Source: Methanobacteriota archaeon (GTDB lineage Archaea > Thermoplasmatota > Thermoplasmata > RBG-16-68-12). Taken from it: a stretch of DNA of 39,621 nt. Below the pieces are notes generated by a model. That model worked only from the letters and a program-made list of their open reading frames with translations. It had not been told where the DNA came from and did no database searches. The stretch spans positions 1-39,621 of the forward strand of contig VBML01000030.1 of NCBI GenBank assembly GCA_005878915.1, read 5' to 3'. The translations under genes were made by a program, and so were the position numbers. Positions 24,433 to 33,603 of this stretch are shown here, piece by piece. Numbering within the stretch: the first letter of the stretch is position 1; each line of letters opens with the position of its first letter.

Positions 24433-26146
24433 CTTATCCGTTGGCGCAGGTGAAACGGGGGACGGGTCCCGTTCCCCACCCGCCAGCAAGAGGCCACGGG
24501 GCCTCCTGATCGCGGGGTATTCGGTAGCGGGCCTGCTCCACCTCGCCGTCGCAAGCCTCACCACCCGCGTCACGGAGATCCCTCTCTCTGCGCAGTTCGG
24601 GCTTCTGCAGCTCCTGCCGCCGGCGTACTGGATCGGGATGGGGCTCCTCGGGCTGGCCACCGTGCTCGCCCTTCGGGAGCGATCCGACGCTCTGACCCTT
24701 GTCACCGGTGCGCTCCTCCTCGCGGCTATCGCAGGCACGCCCTCCCTGTTCGAGCCGAACCCGAGGTACTGGGACTCCTACCTTCATCTCAGCCTAGGCC
24801 AGGCAATCCAAGGGTCCGGCCATCTCCCCGCGGGGAACCTTGGCCAATACTCAGCGAATTGGCCGGGCACCTTCCTCCTTGACGCCTTCGTGTTGCTCGC
24901 GAGCGGGATGCCTGCTATTCTCCTGCTGACCGTGTATCCGTTTCTCACGGGCGCCATCACCTTCCTCGCCCTATTCGTGTTCATCCGGTCAACGTTCCCC
25001 CGCCCCGTCGCGGGACCCGCGACCGTCCTCACGTCGCTGTTTGCTGTGTGGGCCCAGTACCACCTATCCCCGCAGTCCCTCGGTTTTATCGTCATGCTCC
25101 TCATCCTCTCAATCATTTGGCGCGGCGCGACCCGGTGGCGCGCCGTGTGCGCGGTCCTCTTCGTGGGACTCGTCGTGTCCCACCCGACGTCGACCCTCGT
25201 CCTCCTGAGCATCCTTGCCGTCCTGTCAATCTCGTCGCTGTTCCCCCTTCGAAAATCTCCGGAGGCGAAACAAGACGCCCGATTCGCCCGACGGGTGACG
25301 GTGGCCTACGCGACGACCTGGTTCGCATGGCTCTTCTTCCACGCGACGGCGTCATCGGAGGCGGCGAGGACCGCCATCCTGAATCGCATCGGGGGTCTGA
25401 TCAGCCTCCCCGAGGCCACGTTGAACCTCGCAACGGCGCGTGCCGTTGAGAACCTGCTTCCGCTGGCGCCTCTTCTTCGGTTAGGGAGCCTCGCCATTTA
25501 TGGCCTCCTCGCGATTCCTTCGCTGATTATTCTCGCGCGGCGGGAGGCCTCCCGCCCGCTCGCACGCTTCCTTCTCGCGGGGCTGATCGGTCCCGGCATC
25601 ATCGGAGGAGCGGACATCCTGGGATTCGGAGGCCAGTTCTATGACCGTCCTCTGCTGTTCTTCTCGACCCTCGCTCCTGCGATGTGTCTGACCGCGCTCC
25701 AGGGAATCCGGATCCGACTCCCCAAGATTGCGTACCCCGCGGTGGCTGCAGTGCTGATCGCGGCGACCCTTGTCGCCGCCTCGACGGTGTACTACCAGGA
25801 AGCGTTCAACCACGTATCGAATGAATCCGTCGCAATCTCGCAATTCCTCGACCGGACCCCTCCGCAAGCAATCGTCCTCGATGGGACCTTCCCCGTACCG
25901 GTCTGGATCGATCCGACGGTGCGAACGCCGCACGTCCTGGTCGGGTACGCACAGACGTATCGAACCCCGTTGCAAAACATGAGCGCACGCAATGTCTATG
26001 CCGTCTTTGACCCCACGAGCGAACTTTGGTACCGCCAATGGAAGGGGATCAACATCTACGCGTTCTATGACTCCGAGCAACCGTCCCTTTCCGTCATCTA
26101 TTCGAACGGCAGAGGAGTCGTCTGCCTCGCGGGGGCGATGAGATGA
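24407..26146 (+). CDS. Multi-pass membrane protein, GT-C-like
   Basis: About 579 residues with ten or more hydrophobic helices between roughly 35 and 450. An early extracytoplasmic loop has NPRYWDSYLHLSLGQAI, an acidic loop typical of GT-C transferases that use lipid-linked sugar donors. A soluble C-terminal domain follows (AIVLDGTFPVPVWIDP...). ATG 24407 lies inside the end of the preceding GT4 gene; TTG 24404 is immediately before it. It could transfer a sugar on the outer membrane face or be a polymerase. I did not recognise the family with certainty. Confidence 0.8.
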   Translation: MSIETRPRSLSVGAGETGDGSRSPPASKRPRGLLIAGYSVAGLLHLAVASLTTRVTEIPLSAQFGLLQLLPPAYWIGMGLLGLATVLALRERSDALTLVTGALLLAAIAGTPSLFEPNPRYWDSYLHLSLGQAIQGSGHLPAGNLGQYSANWPGTFLLDAFVLLASGMPAILLLTVYPFLTGAITFLALFVFIRSTFPRPVAGPATVLTSLFAVWAQYHLSPQSLGFIVMLLILSIIWRGATRWRAVCAVLFVGLVVSHPTSTLVLLSILAVLSISSLFPLRKSPEAKQDARFARRVTVAYATTWFAWLFFHATASSEAARTAILNRIGGLISLPEATLNLATARAVENLLPLAPLLRLGSLAIYGLLAIPSLIILARREASRPLARFLLAGLIGPGIIGGADILGFGGQFYDRPLLFFSTLAPAMCLTALQGIRIRLPKIAYPAVAAVLIAATLVAASTVYYQEAFNHVSNESVAISQFLDRTPPQAIVLDGTFPVPVWIDPTVRTPHVLVGYAQTYRTPLQNMSARNVYAVFDPTSELWYRQWKGINIYAFYDSEQPSLSVIYSNGRGVVCLAGAMR

Positions 26147-27315
26147 GTGCCGCGATCGCAGATGTACAGGGCCAAGGGCCTCCGGGCCTCCACACAGGCA
26201 CACACGACCCGCTCCGGATCCTCGTCATTCCCAAGGCGGAGTCGTCTGGGACGTCCGAGCGGAGCCCCTCCCTGTACCGGCTCATGAGGTCGCGCCACAG
26301 GGTGGCCGCGCTAGAGGCTCCATGGGATGGAATTCTGTACAACCCCTCCAGGGCCCGCTGGCCGAGACTCTTCTTGTACATCGTCGACAAAATTCTCCTC
26401 GGGCTCCGGGGCCTGGTATACGCACGTCGCTTCCGGGCGCAGGTCGTGTTTTGCGAGACCGCGCACCATGCAATCGCCGGCCTGGCGATCGCGAAAATCC
26501 TCGGAATCCGGTGCGTCTGGGATAGTCACGGGAACGGAAAGCTGTTCTACGAAAGCCTGGGAAAGAGCCGATTGGCGGTCCGTCTGATCGGAGCCTTTGA
26601 AAAATTCTTAGGAAACCGCGTTGATGCGTTGATGACTGTCTCCGGAGTTGATGCCGCCGCATACGTTTCGATGGGATTGGACCCCTCGAAGATCCATGTC
26701 GTTCCAGTCTTCGTCAACTTGCATGAAATCGATTCGACCTTGCAATCCTCATCGAGTCCTCCGACCGCGCCAACAAGTGGCCGACCCGCTCTGATCTTCA
26801 TGGGAAGTTTCGGGTACTCGCCGAACCGGGAGGCGCTCGAGTGGGCGAACGACGTCCTGGCTCCCTATCTCGAACGCCGGGGAACTCCATGCGAGATTTG
26901 GATTGCGGGCCGAGAGATCCCCAAAGTCCCGTTCCATCCATACATCCGGCCTCTGGGGTTCGTACCGAACATCTACGCGTGCATCCGCTCCGCGAGCCTG
27001 TGCATTGTCCCCGTTCGGCGGGGCGTTGGCATGCTGACGAAGGTCATCGACAGCATGGCGGTCGGGACGCCTGTCGTTCTCTTCGATTTCGCCGCGAAGG
27101 GAATCCCGGAACTCCGCGCCGGGTTCAACGCGTACGTGGCCACGACTGATTCCGAATTTCTCCGCGATGTTGAAGAGGCCCTTTCCGACCCGGAGGGGCG
27201 TCGGGCGATGTCGGTCCGCGCGCGCCGCCTCGTCGAACAGAAATTCGATCGCGAAGCCTACGCAGGTCAGCTCGATGCAATCATTCGGGGCCCCACGGGA
27301 GTCCCAGGAGGGTAG
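26143..27315 (+). CDS. GT4-family glycosyltransferase
   Basis: A 390-residue GT-B enzyme, starting ATG 26143 overlapping the membrane-protein stop (ATGA). The N-domain has ILVIPKAESSGTSERSPSLYR and VCETAHHAIAG-type strands. IHVVPVFVNLHEID near residue 190 and LIFMGSFGYSPNREAL begin the donor half. The E-x7-E area is altered to VGMLTKVIDSMAVGTPVV, as in some family members. It ends 7 nt before the next gene. Confidence 0.9.
   Translation: MSAAIADVQGQGPPGLHTGTHDPLRILVIPKAESSGTSERSPSLYRLMRSRHRVAALEAPWDGILYNPSRARWPRLFLYIVDKILLGLRGLVYARRFRAQVVFCETAHHAIAGLAIAKILGIRCVWDSHGNGKLFYESLGKSRLAVRLIGAFEKFLGNRVDALMTVSGVDAAAYVSMGLDPSKIHVVPVFVNLHEIDSTLQSSSSPPTAPTSGRPALIFMGSFGYSPNREALEWANDVLAPYLERRGTPCEIWIAGREIPKVPFHPYIRPLGFVPNIYACIRSASLCIVPVRRGVGMLTKVIDSMAVGTPVVLFDFAAKGIPELRAGFNAYVATTDSEFLRDVEEALSDPEGRRAMSVRARRLVEQKFDREAYAGQLDAIIRGPTGVPGG
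27306..27312 (+). promoter_or_regulatory. Shine-Dalgarno site deciding a TTG start
   Basis: AGGAGGG, 9 nt before the TTG at 27322. It supports this rare start codon for the next GT4 gene. The site lies within the last codons of the upstream gene. Confidence 0.5.
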
Positions 27316-27321
27316 TCGCAC

Positions 27322-28461
27322 TTGCACGTCGAGATCATCACATCGAACGCCGACCCCGACCACGGCGGGTTCGGCACCCGCGTGCACGGGATCATCTCGA
27401 TGTTCTCCGAGTTCTCGGATGTGCGCGTCGTCCTGACGGACTGGTTCGGCGGCCCGAGAGTTCCACGCGTACGGTATGAGCTTGTTCCCCGTCGAAACAC
27501 ACTTCGCACGAGGCTCCAGCGACTCCAATCATACTACGGAGTCCGGTTCGAAGAACGCGACCGGAGAGACCCGCCGGATCTGGTCGTCGTGGAATCCCCC
27601 GATCTCCTCGGCCTACACCAATACGGCCCCCGGGTCCCTATGATCTTCGACGAACACAACATCTACTGGAACCTTCTCCAGTACGACCTCGTCAATTCGC
27701 CCTTCTTTCGAACCTGGCTCGGGCGCAGGAGGGCGATCCGACGCCGTCTGGTTCCCCGAGTCCTCGAGCGCGCGAAGCGATTCGAGATCGAGGCGATTCG
27801 GAAGTCCTCCCGGACCCTGGTCACCTCCGAGACGGACCGGGAGTCGATCCTCGCGGAGTGCCCGGACGCGGAGTGGAAGGTCAGGGTGTTGCCGAACTGC
27901 GTGGACGCGCAACGCATCCCCCCGCTTCCGGACCCGGCAGGATCGCGTCACGTACTTTTCGTCGGGGACTTCGGCTATGGGCCGAATCGGGAGGCCGCGG
28001 AGTTCGTCTCTCGGAATCTCGCTCCCAACCTCCCCGACGCCCGCTTCCTCCTCGTTGGTGCGAACCCCCCTGCCGGGGTTGATCGCGCAAACGTCGTGGT
28101 AACCGGGCGCGTGGAGGACCTCATGGGGATCCTGCGCGATTCCGCGGTCTGCATCGCCCCTCTCGCCCACGGAAGCGGGACGCGAATCAAGATCCTCACG
28201 TATTTCGCTGCGGCGAGGCCCGTGGTCGCGACGACGAAGGCGTGCGAAGGGCTCCCCGTCGTAGACGGGCGTCACCTCCTGATTCGAGACGAACCCGGCG
28301 AGTTCCGAGCCGCGGTGCAAGGGTTGCTCGAGAATTCCTCCGAGCGCCGTCGCCTCGGGATGGCGGGCCGAGAGCTCGTGGAATCCGAGTTCGACTGGCG
28401 GGTCCATGTGTCCAAGCTCCGGGACCTCGCGACCGAGGTCATCGCGGGCTCCCGTTCCTAA
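27322..28461 (+). CDS. GT4-family glycosyltransferase
   Basis: A 379-residue GT-B enzyme of the group with a less standard C-half. The N-domain opens HVEIITSNADPDHGGFGTRV, a central segment is MIFDEHNIYWNLLQ, and the donor domain has VLFVGDFGYGPNREAAEFV and HGSGTRIKILTYFAAARPVV instead of a clear E-x7-E. TTG start with a Shine-Dalgarno 9 nt upstream. It is the last gene before the convergent GH43-like gene. Confidence 0.9.
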   Translation: MHVEIITSNADPDHGGFGTRVHGIISMFSEFSDVRVVLTDWFGGPRVPRVRYELVPRRNTLRTRLQRLQSYYGVRFEERDRRDPPDLVVVESPDLLGLHQYGPRVPMIFDEHNIYWNLLQYDLVNSPFFRTWLGRRRAIRRRLVPRVLERAKRFEIEAIRKSSRTLVTSETDRESILAECPDAEWKVRVLPNCVDAQRIPPLPDPAGSRHVLFVGDFGYGPNREAAEFVSRNLAPNLPDARFLLVGANPPAGVDRANVVVTGRVEDLMGILRDSAVCIAPLAHGSGTRIKILTYFAAARPVVATTKACEGLPVVDGRHLLIRDEPGEFRAAVQGLLENSSERRRLGMAGRELVESEFDWRVHVSKLRDLATEVIAGSRS

Positions 28462-28488
28462 CGCGAGCGGCGCCCCGCGTCCCGTGCG

Positions 28489-29448
28489 TCACCGCCCTCG
28501 GAGGAGAAGCGGCCAACGATCGTCCACCGCCTCCCGCATCCGGCGAGCCATCTCGGAAGGATTGAACGCGGACCACTTGCCGTCCACAAGGGTCCGATCG
28601 CCCAGCGCGGAAAGAGTGTGGATGCCCGAGCCACTGGGACCGTGTCCGAAGGGACCGACCTTGGCGACGGCTTCCTCGCAAAAGTCCGTGGGGGTGAGTC
28701 GCACGACACGGTTGATCGTGACCCCCCCTCCGTATCCATTTGTGCAATCCTGTGAGGGCCGATACAGCTCCCCGCGGAAGCGGAACGGAGTGCCCGCGGG
28801 ACGGGCCGAGGCCGCGTCCGTCTTCACGGGGTTCAAAGGGTGCGCCGTCCACGGGCCGAAGAGGTCCGGGGCATACCAGACCCGGAGCTTCGAAATGGGG
28901 CCGTCGTTCTGATCCGTGCAGAAGAGCCAGAACCGGCCGTCGTGTTCGAAGACCGTGCTGTCGAGCCCCGCGACACCTGGAACGAGGACGGCCGCCTTCG
29001 TCCATCGAAGAGGGAACTCGTCCGCCCGGAAGATAGCGACCTCCTTGCCCTTCGCGGTCTCCGGAATGCAAAACAGGGAGTCGTCCCGCTCGATGAGGTA
29101 GGGGTATGCGGTGTGGAACGGGAATTCGATCGCGGGCCGGGGTTGGGAGAACCGCCCGTCCGCGTTCTCGTGGACGGACGAAATGACCCCCTTGTCCGAA
29201 CGAAAGTCGTACTCCTCGAAGAGAATTTCCGTCTCACCAGCCTTCGTGACCCCGAAGGGATCGGCATAGAACTTCCCAGGACCCGGAGGAGGCATCCAGT
29301 GGACCATCGGCGCGACCGTGGGGTCGAGGAACGCATGAATCGGAACGTCGGCGATCCCGATATTCCAGTGGTCGTGGCGGAACGCTAGGTCGTATTCGGT
29401 TTCGAGAAATCCTCGAACGCGTCGAATCGTGATTGGACCGCGGACCAT
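28489..29448 (-). CDS. GH43-like beta-propeller/sugar-transferase-like protein
   Basis: A 319-residue protein. Features are HWNIGIADVP, KFYADPFGVTKAGETEILFEEYDF, several further blade-like repeats (FPFHTAYPYLIERDDSLFCIPET, GLDSTVFEHDGRFWLFCTD, ELYRPSQDCTNGYGGGV), a five-bladed propeller pattern seen in GH43-like and glucosamine-inositol-phosphorylceramide-transferase-like proteins. The frame is open to 29874; ATG 29448 and ATG 29589 are the plausible starts, the former having GATATC about 30 nt upstream. It is the only minus-strand gene between GT4 genes. It may act on or transfer a sugar; the substrate is unknown. Confidence 0.78.
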   Translation of the reverse strand: MVRGPITIRRVRGFLETEYDLAFRHDHWNIGIADVPIHAFLDPTVAPMVHWMPPPGPGKFYADPFGVTKAGETEILFEEYDFRSDKGVISSVHENADGRFSQPRPAIEFPFHTAYPYLIERDDSLFCIPETAKGKEVAIFRADEFPLRWTKAAVLVPGVAGLDSTVFEHDGRFWLFCTDQNDGPISKLRVWYAPDLFGPWTAHPLNPVKTDAASARPAGTPFRFRGELYRPSQDCTNGYGGGVTINRVVRLTPTDFCEEAVAKVGPFGHGPSGSGIHTLSALGDRTLVDGKWSAFNPSEMARRMREAVDDRWPLLLRGR

Positions 29449-29623
29449 GCGCGCGATTGAGGAAGCGAGAGGAAGGATATCCTGCGTACGACGGCGAACG
29501 ACGGGGTCGAGGTCAACCTGAACACACCCGATGGCGGGTGTGTCGCACGCAACCTTGAGGGGCTCGTCCCATGAACGTCGGCCCCACATGGGAGGATTCA
29601 AGCCCGAGGAGACAGCGGACCCG

Positions 29624-30682
29624 ATGGGCGACACCCGCATCGCTATCCTGACACAGCATGCACCTCCGGAGCAGGCCGGCGGAGTCGAGGTCTTCAACGA
29701 GTCGCTCCGTCGATCCTTTGGCCACGTCGAAATCTTTTCTGACGAGCACAGGGAGGCGGGCGATGGGGGGCTGCGGCGCGTCCTAGGGCTCGAGGGGCCG
29801 GCCGAGGCCGTCCGGGCCGCGCGCGCCCTCCTGCGGAGACACGAGGAGGACCCCTTCGACGTGATTCTGAGCAACGGGCTCTACGGCTGGCCGCTGACGC
29901 TGGCGCGGCCCGGTGTCCCGCTCGTCCAGGTGTATCACTGCACGATGGCGGGGTTCGCCCGCCACACGCTGACCCTCCGGAGCGAGCGACTCGCGCAGGG
30001 CCATGTGATGGCCCTCTTCGATCGCCTCGCGGGGATCGGGAAGCACGTCGTCGTCGTCAGCCAGCCCGTCCTCCGCGAAGTCGAGTCTTTCTATGGCCTG
30101 AAGGCCCGACTCATTCTCCACGCCGTGGACACGAACCTGTTCCGGCCGATGGACCAAGCCTCGGCTCGGGAGAAGCTAGGACTGCCGCAGGACACCCGCA
30201 TCGGCTTGTTCGTTGGGCGTCCAGACCACACGAAGGGATTCGACATCCTGCTTCGGGTCGCGCAGGGGATGCCTCGGGTCCTCTTTCTCACGGCGGGGGT
30301 TCGGCACCCGAGCCTGCTTGAGAACCTGCTGTCCCTCGGCCAGATTCCGCATGACGAGCTCCCGATGTGGTACGCCGCCGCGGACTTCTTCTTCCTCCCT
30401 TCGCGGTACGAGGGGTTTGGTCTTTCTACGCTCGAAGCCCTCTCGTTCGACCTCCCAATCGTCGTGAGCGACGCCGCGTGGCCGTTCCCAGAGGATCCGT
30501 CGCGCTGCGGGGTCGTTGTCCAGGGCACCCGAGAGCACGACTATGCAAAAGCGATCCAACGCGTCGTCGGGTCGAGGTCGCGGTTCACGCCCCGGAGCTT
30601 CGTGCTCCCACGCTTCGACTTTGCCATGTTCCGCGAGACGTGGCGGGGGTACATCGCATCGATCCTCGACACAGGGGGCTGA
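29624..30682 (+). CDS. GT4-family glycosyltransferase (tandem copy 1)
   Basis: A 352-residue GT-B enzyme. The N-domain is short (RIAILTQHAPPEQAGGVEVFN), with ARPGVPLVQVYHCTMAGFAR, LHAVDTNLFRP near residue 168, LFVGRPDHTKGFDILLRV and an E-x7-E region SRYEGFGLSTLEALSFD. It is a close paralogue of the gene at 30781; both are exactly 352 residues from the chosen starts, which supports them. An in-frame ATG at 29588 is an alternative start and overlaps the possible upstream start of the divergent - gene. Confidence 0.9.
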   Translation: MGDTRIAILTQHAPPEQAGGVEVFNESLRRSFGHVEIFSDEHREAGDGGLRRVLGLEGPAEAVRAARALLRRHEEDPFDVILSNGLYGWPLTLARPGVPLVQVYHCTMAGFARHTLTLRSERLAQGHVMALFDRLAGIGKHVVVVSQPVLREVESFYGLKARLILHAVDTNLFRPMDQASAREKLGLPQDTRIGLFVGRPDHTKGFDILLRVAQGMPRVLFLTAGVRHPSLLENLLSLGQIPHDELPMWYAAADFFFLPSRYEGFGLSTLEALSFDLPIVVSDAAWPFPEDPSRCGVVVQGTREHDYAKAIQRVVGSRSRFTPRSFVLPRFDFAMFRETWRGYIASILDTGG

Positions 30683-30766
30683 GAGACTCGACGCCGCAGA
30701 GAGTAGCGGAGGCGACGGTTGCGTCGAAACCAACTGCGAGGCCCCCTGGACGGCGTGAATCCAACT

Positions 30767-30773
30767 CCGGAGG
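30767..30773 (+). promoter_or_regulatory. Shine-Dalgarno site of the second GT4 tandem copy
   Basis: CCGGAGG, ending 7 nt before ATG 30781. It selects this ATG over the much longer open frame reaching back to 30367. Confidence 0.45.
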
Positions 30774-30780
30774 CAGCTCC

Positions 30781-31839
30781 ATGAACGCGGACGTTCGCGT
30801 TGGGGTCTTGACCCCCTACGGGCCCCAGGTCGTCGGGGGCGTGGAGGTCTTCAACGAGGGCCTTCGTCGCGCGTTCGGCGACGTAGAGATCTTTGCAAAC
30901 ACTGGCAATCACGGCCCGCAGTCCCGGGCGGATCTACGTCGCGTCGGGCTCGACCAACCAGTCGGCGCCGTTCACGCGGCACGTGCCCTCCTCCGGAGAC
31001 ATCGGGAAGAACCCTTCAACGTGATCCTGAGCAACGGGGTCTCCGGCTGGCCGTTGACCATCGCGAGACCCGGTGTCCCCCTTGTCCAGGTGTACCACAA
31101 CACGATGGCGGGGTTTGCCCGCCGCGCCCTCTCTCTTCGCGGGGATCGGTTTACGACGGGGCGTGTAATGGGATTGTTCGACCGCCTCGCGGGGATTGGC
31201 AAGCACGTCGTCGGCGTGAGCCAGCCCGTCCTACGTGAGGTCGAGTCTCTTTACGGGTTCAGGGGGCGGCTCATTCCAAACGCCGTGGACACCGAAGCAT
31301 TCAAACCCGCAAACCCAGGGCCCGAGCGCGCTCACCTTGGAATCCCCCGGGAGGCGAAGGTGGGCCTCTTCGTGGGCCGGCCGAACCGCACCAAGGGTTA
31401 CGATATCCTCCTGCGCGTCGCAGAGGCGCTGCCAGATGTCGAGTTCCTAGTGGTCGGTGGGCGCCAAGGGACGACGGGCAATGTTCAGTCCCTCGGCCCG
31501 ATTGCCCACGGTGACATGCCTCGAGTGTACGCGGCGTCGGACTTCTTCTTCCTCCCCTCGAGGTACGAAGGCCTCAGCCTCTCCCTCCTCGAGGCGCTCT
31601 CGTGTGACCTCCCCGTGGTCGTGAGCGAAGCCGCATGGCCGTTCGACGAGGAGCCCCTGACGTGCGGGGCCGTCGTCCCCGGAGATGGGGAGCGGGGGTT
31701 CGTCGATGCGATACGATACGTCTTGGGCGACCCCCAGAAGTTCTCACCCCGGGCGTTCGTCGTCCGTCGATACAACCTTGACGTGTTTCAGGAGACGTGG
31801 CGCAACTTCGTCGAGGCTCTCCTAGGCATGGGGAGCTGA
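30781..31839 (+). CDS. GT4-family glycosyltransferase (tandem copy 2)
   Basis: A 352-residue GT-B enzyme, well over half identical by eye to the copy at 29624. Shared blocks include GVEVFNEGLRRAFG, ARALLRRHREEPFNVILSNG, IARPGVPLVQVYHNTMAGFAR and LFDRLAGIGKHVV-VSQPVLREVES. E-x7-E is SRYEGLSLSLLEALSCD. The N-domain residues around 45-55 and the FCT/NT change in the acceptor side differ most, so the two may have different acceptors. The 98-nt gap before it holds nothing recognisable beyond the ribosome site. Confidence 0.92.
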   Translation: MNADVRVGVLTPYGPQVVGGVEVFNEGLRRAFGDVEIFANTGNHGPQSRADLRRVGLDQPVGAVHAARALLRRHREEPFNVILSNGVSGWPLTIARPGVPLVQVYHNTMAGFARRALSLRGDRFTTGRVMGLFDRLAGIGKHVVGVSQPVLREVESLYGFRGRLIPNAVDTEAFKPANPGPERAHLGIPREAKVGLFVGRPNRTKGYDILLRVAEALPDVEFLVVGGRQGTTGNVQSLGPIAHGDMPRVYAASDFFFLPSRYEGLSLSLLEALSCDLPVVVSEAAWPFDEEPLTCGAVVPGDGERGFVDAIRYVLGDPQKFSPRAFVVRRYNLDVFQETWRNFVEALLGMGS

Positions 31840-31841
31840 TC

Positions 31842-32717
31842 ATGTCCGGAGGAATTCGGTTGGCTCTGCCGTACGCCACTCCCCCGCCAATCCCAAATCA
31901 ACGAGAGGACGGCATGGGACCGCCAACGACGATTCCGGTCGACGATCCCCTTCGCGACCCCCTCGAAACTCCCGTGCGCCCAAGAGGGTCGAGCGACATC
32001 GCGACCCGGGAGAGGCATCTGGGACTCTGCCGGGACTTCGTGACCCGGCACCTCACGCACGACTCGATTCTCGTCGAAGTTGGAAGCGCGGACGCGCCGT
32101 TCGATCATCTGCCCAACCTCGGCCTCCGAAGACGGGTCTCGATGGATGTCGACATCCCTGCGTTGGGCAGGGCCGAGCGGGAGCGGAAGATGGAAGGGGG
32201 CTCGTTGATCGCCGCGGACGGCCACCACATGCCGATACGGGAGGAGTCCATTGACGGCATCGTCGCGGTGTTCGTCCTCGAACACCTTCGCTATCCTCGA
32301 CGGTTTCTCCGGGAGGCGTGGCGGGTGCTCCGGCCGGGAGGGTTCCTCTTCGCCGTGACCCCGAACGTCGCGAATCCGATGTTCCTGCCCGTCCTCCTGA
32401 TTCCGGTTCGCCTTCGGGAAAGGCTCCTTCGGATGGTCGGTGGCCATCCTGAGCATCGGTATCTCACATACCTTCGGGCCAACACGGCCCGGCGCCTGGA
32501 CGCGCTCGCGTCCCAAACCGGGTTCGAGGTCGCACGAGTCGCGTTCCTTTGGGAAGACCACTACATTCTCAAGCTCCCCGCGGGAGAAATGATTCTCGGG
32601 GCCCTCGACCGGTGGGGCTCGGGGACGGACTTACAAGGGTTCGCGGGTCGCTTGTATGTTCTGCTGAAGAAAGGGGACAAGGCGGCACCGGACCCCAAGG
32701 GGGGCGGGCCTAGTTAG
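31842..32717 (+). CDS. SAM-dependent methyltransferase
   Basis: A 291-residue class I methyltransferase. Motif I is the variant LVEVGSADAPFDHL; IAADGHHMPIREESIDGIVAVFVLEHL and WRVLRPGGFLFAVTPNV give the rest of the core. About 50 residues before motif I are proline-rich. ATG 31842 is 2 nt after the GT4 stop; ATG 31914 is an alternative that trims the disordered start. Its stop region overlaps the convergent methyltransferase by 8 nt. Probably methylates a sugar of the glycan. Confidence 0.82.
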   Translation: MSGGIRLALPYATPPPIPNQREDGMGPPTTIPVDDPLRDPLETPVRPRGSSDIATRERHLGLCRDFVTRHLTHDSILVEVGSADAPFDHLPNLGLRRRVSMDVDIPALGRAERERKMEGGSLIAADGHHMPIREESIDGIVAVFVLEHLRYPRRFLREAWRVLRPGGFLFAVTPNVANPMFLPVLLIPVRLRERLLRMVGGHPEHRYLTYLRANTARRLDALASQTGFEVARVAFLWEDHYILKLPAGEMILGALDRWGSGTDLQGFAGRLYVLLKKGDKAAPDPKGGGPS

Positions 32718-33600
32718 TCCCCAATGAAAGCGGTTTCTGAAGAACATAGAAAATGTTCATCACCATCAGTTTCTCTATGACGCTCGTCGGATGATACTTG
32801 GTCTTCCGAGGGAGCAGCGAACAAAGAATCTCGTCCAGGAAGACGACCGGCATCGAGGAATAGACGGGGCGATTGATGAGGGTCGATACCTTGGCCACGA
32901 TCGAAGAGCAACACCTCTGCTCGTGCACGATCGCAAAGCCGGCGTCGGTGATGATCCGCCGAAAGATCCCCAGGGGGATTCCTCGCTCTCGCTTCGTGGT
33001 CCCCGGTCGGGGCCTCCTCCAATCGCCCATCGAGATGATGGGTTCGCGAGTCAGAAGATACGCGCCCGGCTTCAGGCATCGGAAGAGCTCGCGCACGACC
33101 CGGGTGACCCTCGGGAGATGATGAAGGACGCCGAGGCAGGTCGCCAGGTCAAAATGGTCGTCTGGGAACGGGAGGGAACCGTCGATTCCGGGCGCGACAT
33201 AGCGCATCGGAACGCCGTTCAGATCCGGATGGGCGTAGTAGTCTGAGGGTTCCACAACGGTAATCGAGTCGATTCTAGCGAGGATCGGTTCAAACTCGTC
33301 TCCGTACGCACTCCCGAAGCCGAGGACCCTCGAAAACCGCCGGTTAGGGAGGAACCGAAACCCATACCGCACGTTGAGTGCGCGATCCGGGTAGGTGTAG
33401 CGCTCCCCTCGCTTCAGCTCGACGAAAGCTCCCTTCTCGTCCTCGAACCAGCGGGCGATTTCGTTGCGGTCGAAGTCGTCGCCATACAACTCGGTGCCAT
33501 CGAAGTATCGCTGGAAGTCCCCGGACACCGCCAGGGAATCAGCGGGAACGACCTCATCCCCGCTTTCGGATCTTGCGGCAATCGGCCCCGGTCGAGCCAT
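32710..33600 (-). CDS. SAM-dependent methyltransferase
   Basis: A 296-residue class I methyltransferase. A long N-terminal part (residues 1-85) precedes VLGFGSAYGDEFEP as motif I, ITVVEPSDYY, FPDDHFDLATCLGVLHHL and LFRCLKPGAYLL. The start is ATG 33600; a GTG at 33603 directly follows the flippase stop, so both starts give coupling. A C-terminal region of 100 residues is family-specific. Acceptor unknown; position suggests a glycan or lipid-linked intermediate. Confidence 0.83.
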   Translation of the reverse strand: MARPGPIAARSESGDEVVPADSLAVSGDFQRYFDGTELYGDDFDRNEIARWFEDEKGAFVELKRGERYTYPDRALNVRYGFRFLPNRRFSRVLGFGSAYGDEFEPILARIDSITVVEPSDYYAHPDLNGVPMRYVAPGIDGSLPFPDDHFDLATCLGVLHHLPRVTRVVRELFRCLKPGAYLLTREPIISMGDWRRPRPGTTKRERGIPLGIFRRIITDAGFAIVHEQRCCSSIVAKVSTLINRPVYSSMPVVFLDEILCSLLPRKTKYHPTSVIEKLMVMNIFYVLQKPLSLGTN

Positions 33601-33603
33601 CAC

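Noticed and set aside
29449-29874. N-terminal extension of the GH43-like gene back to 29874
   Set aside because: Most of it overlaps the + GT4 gene and is arginine/serine-rich; only the part to ATG 29589 remains possible.
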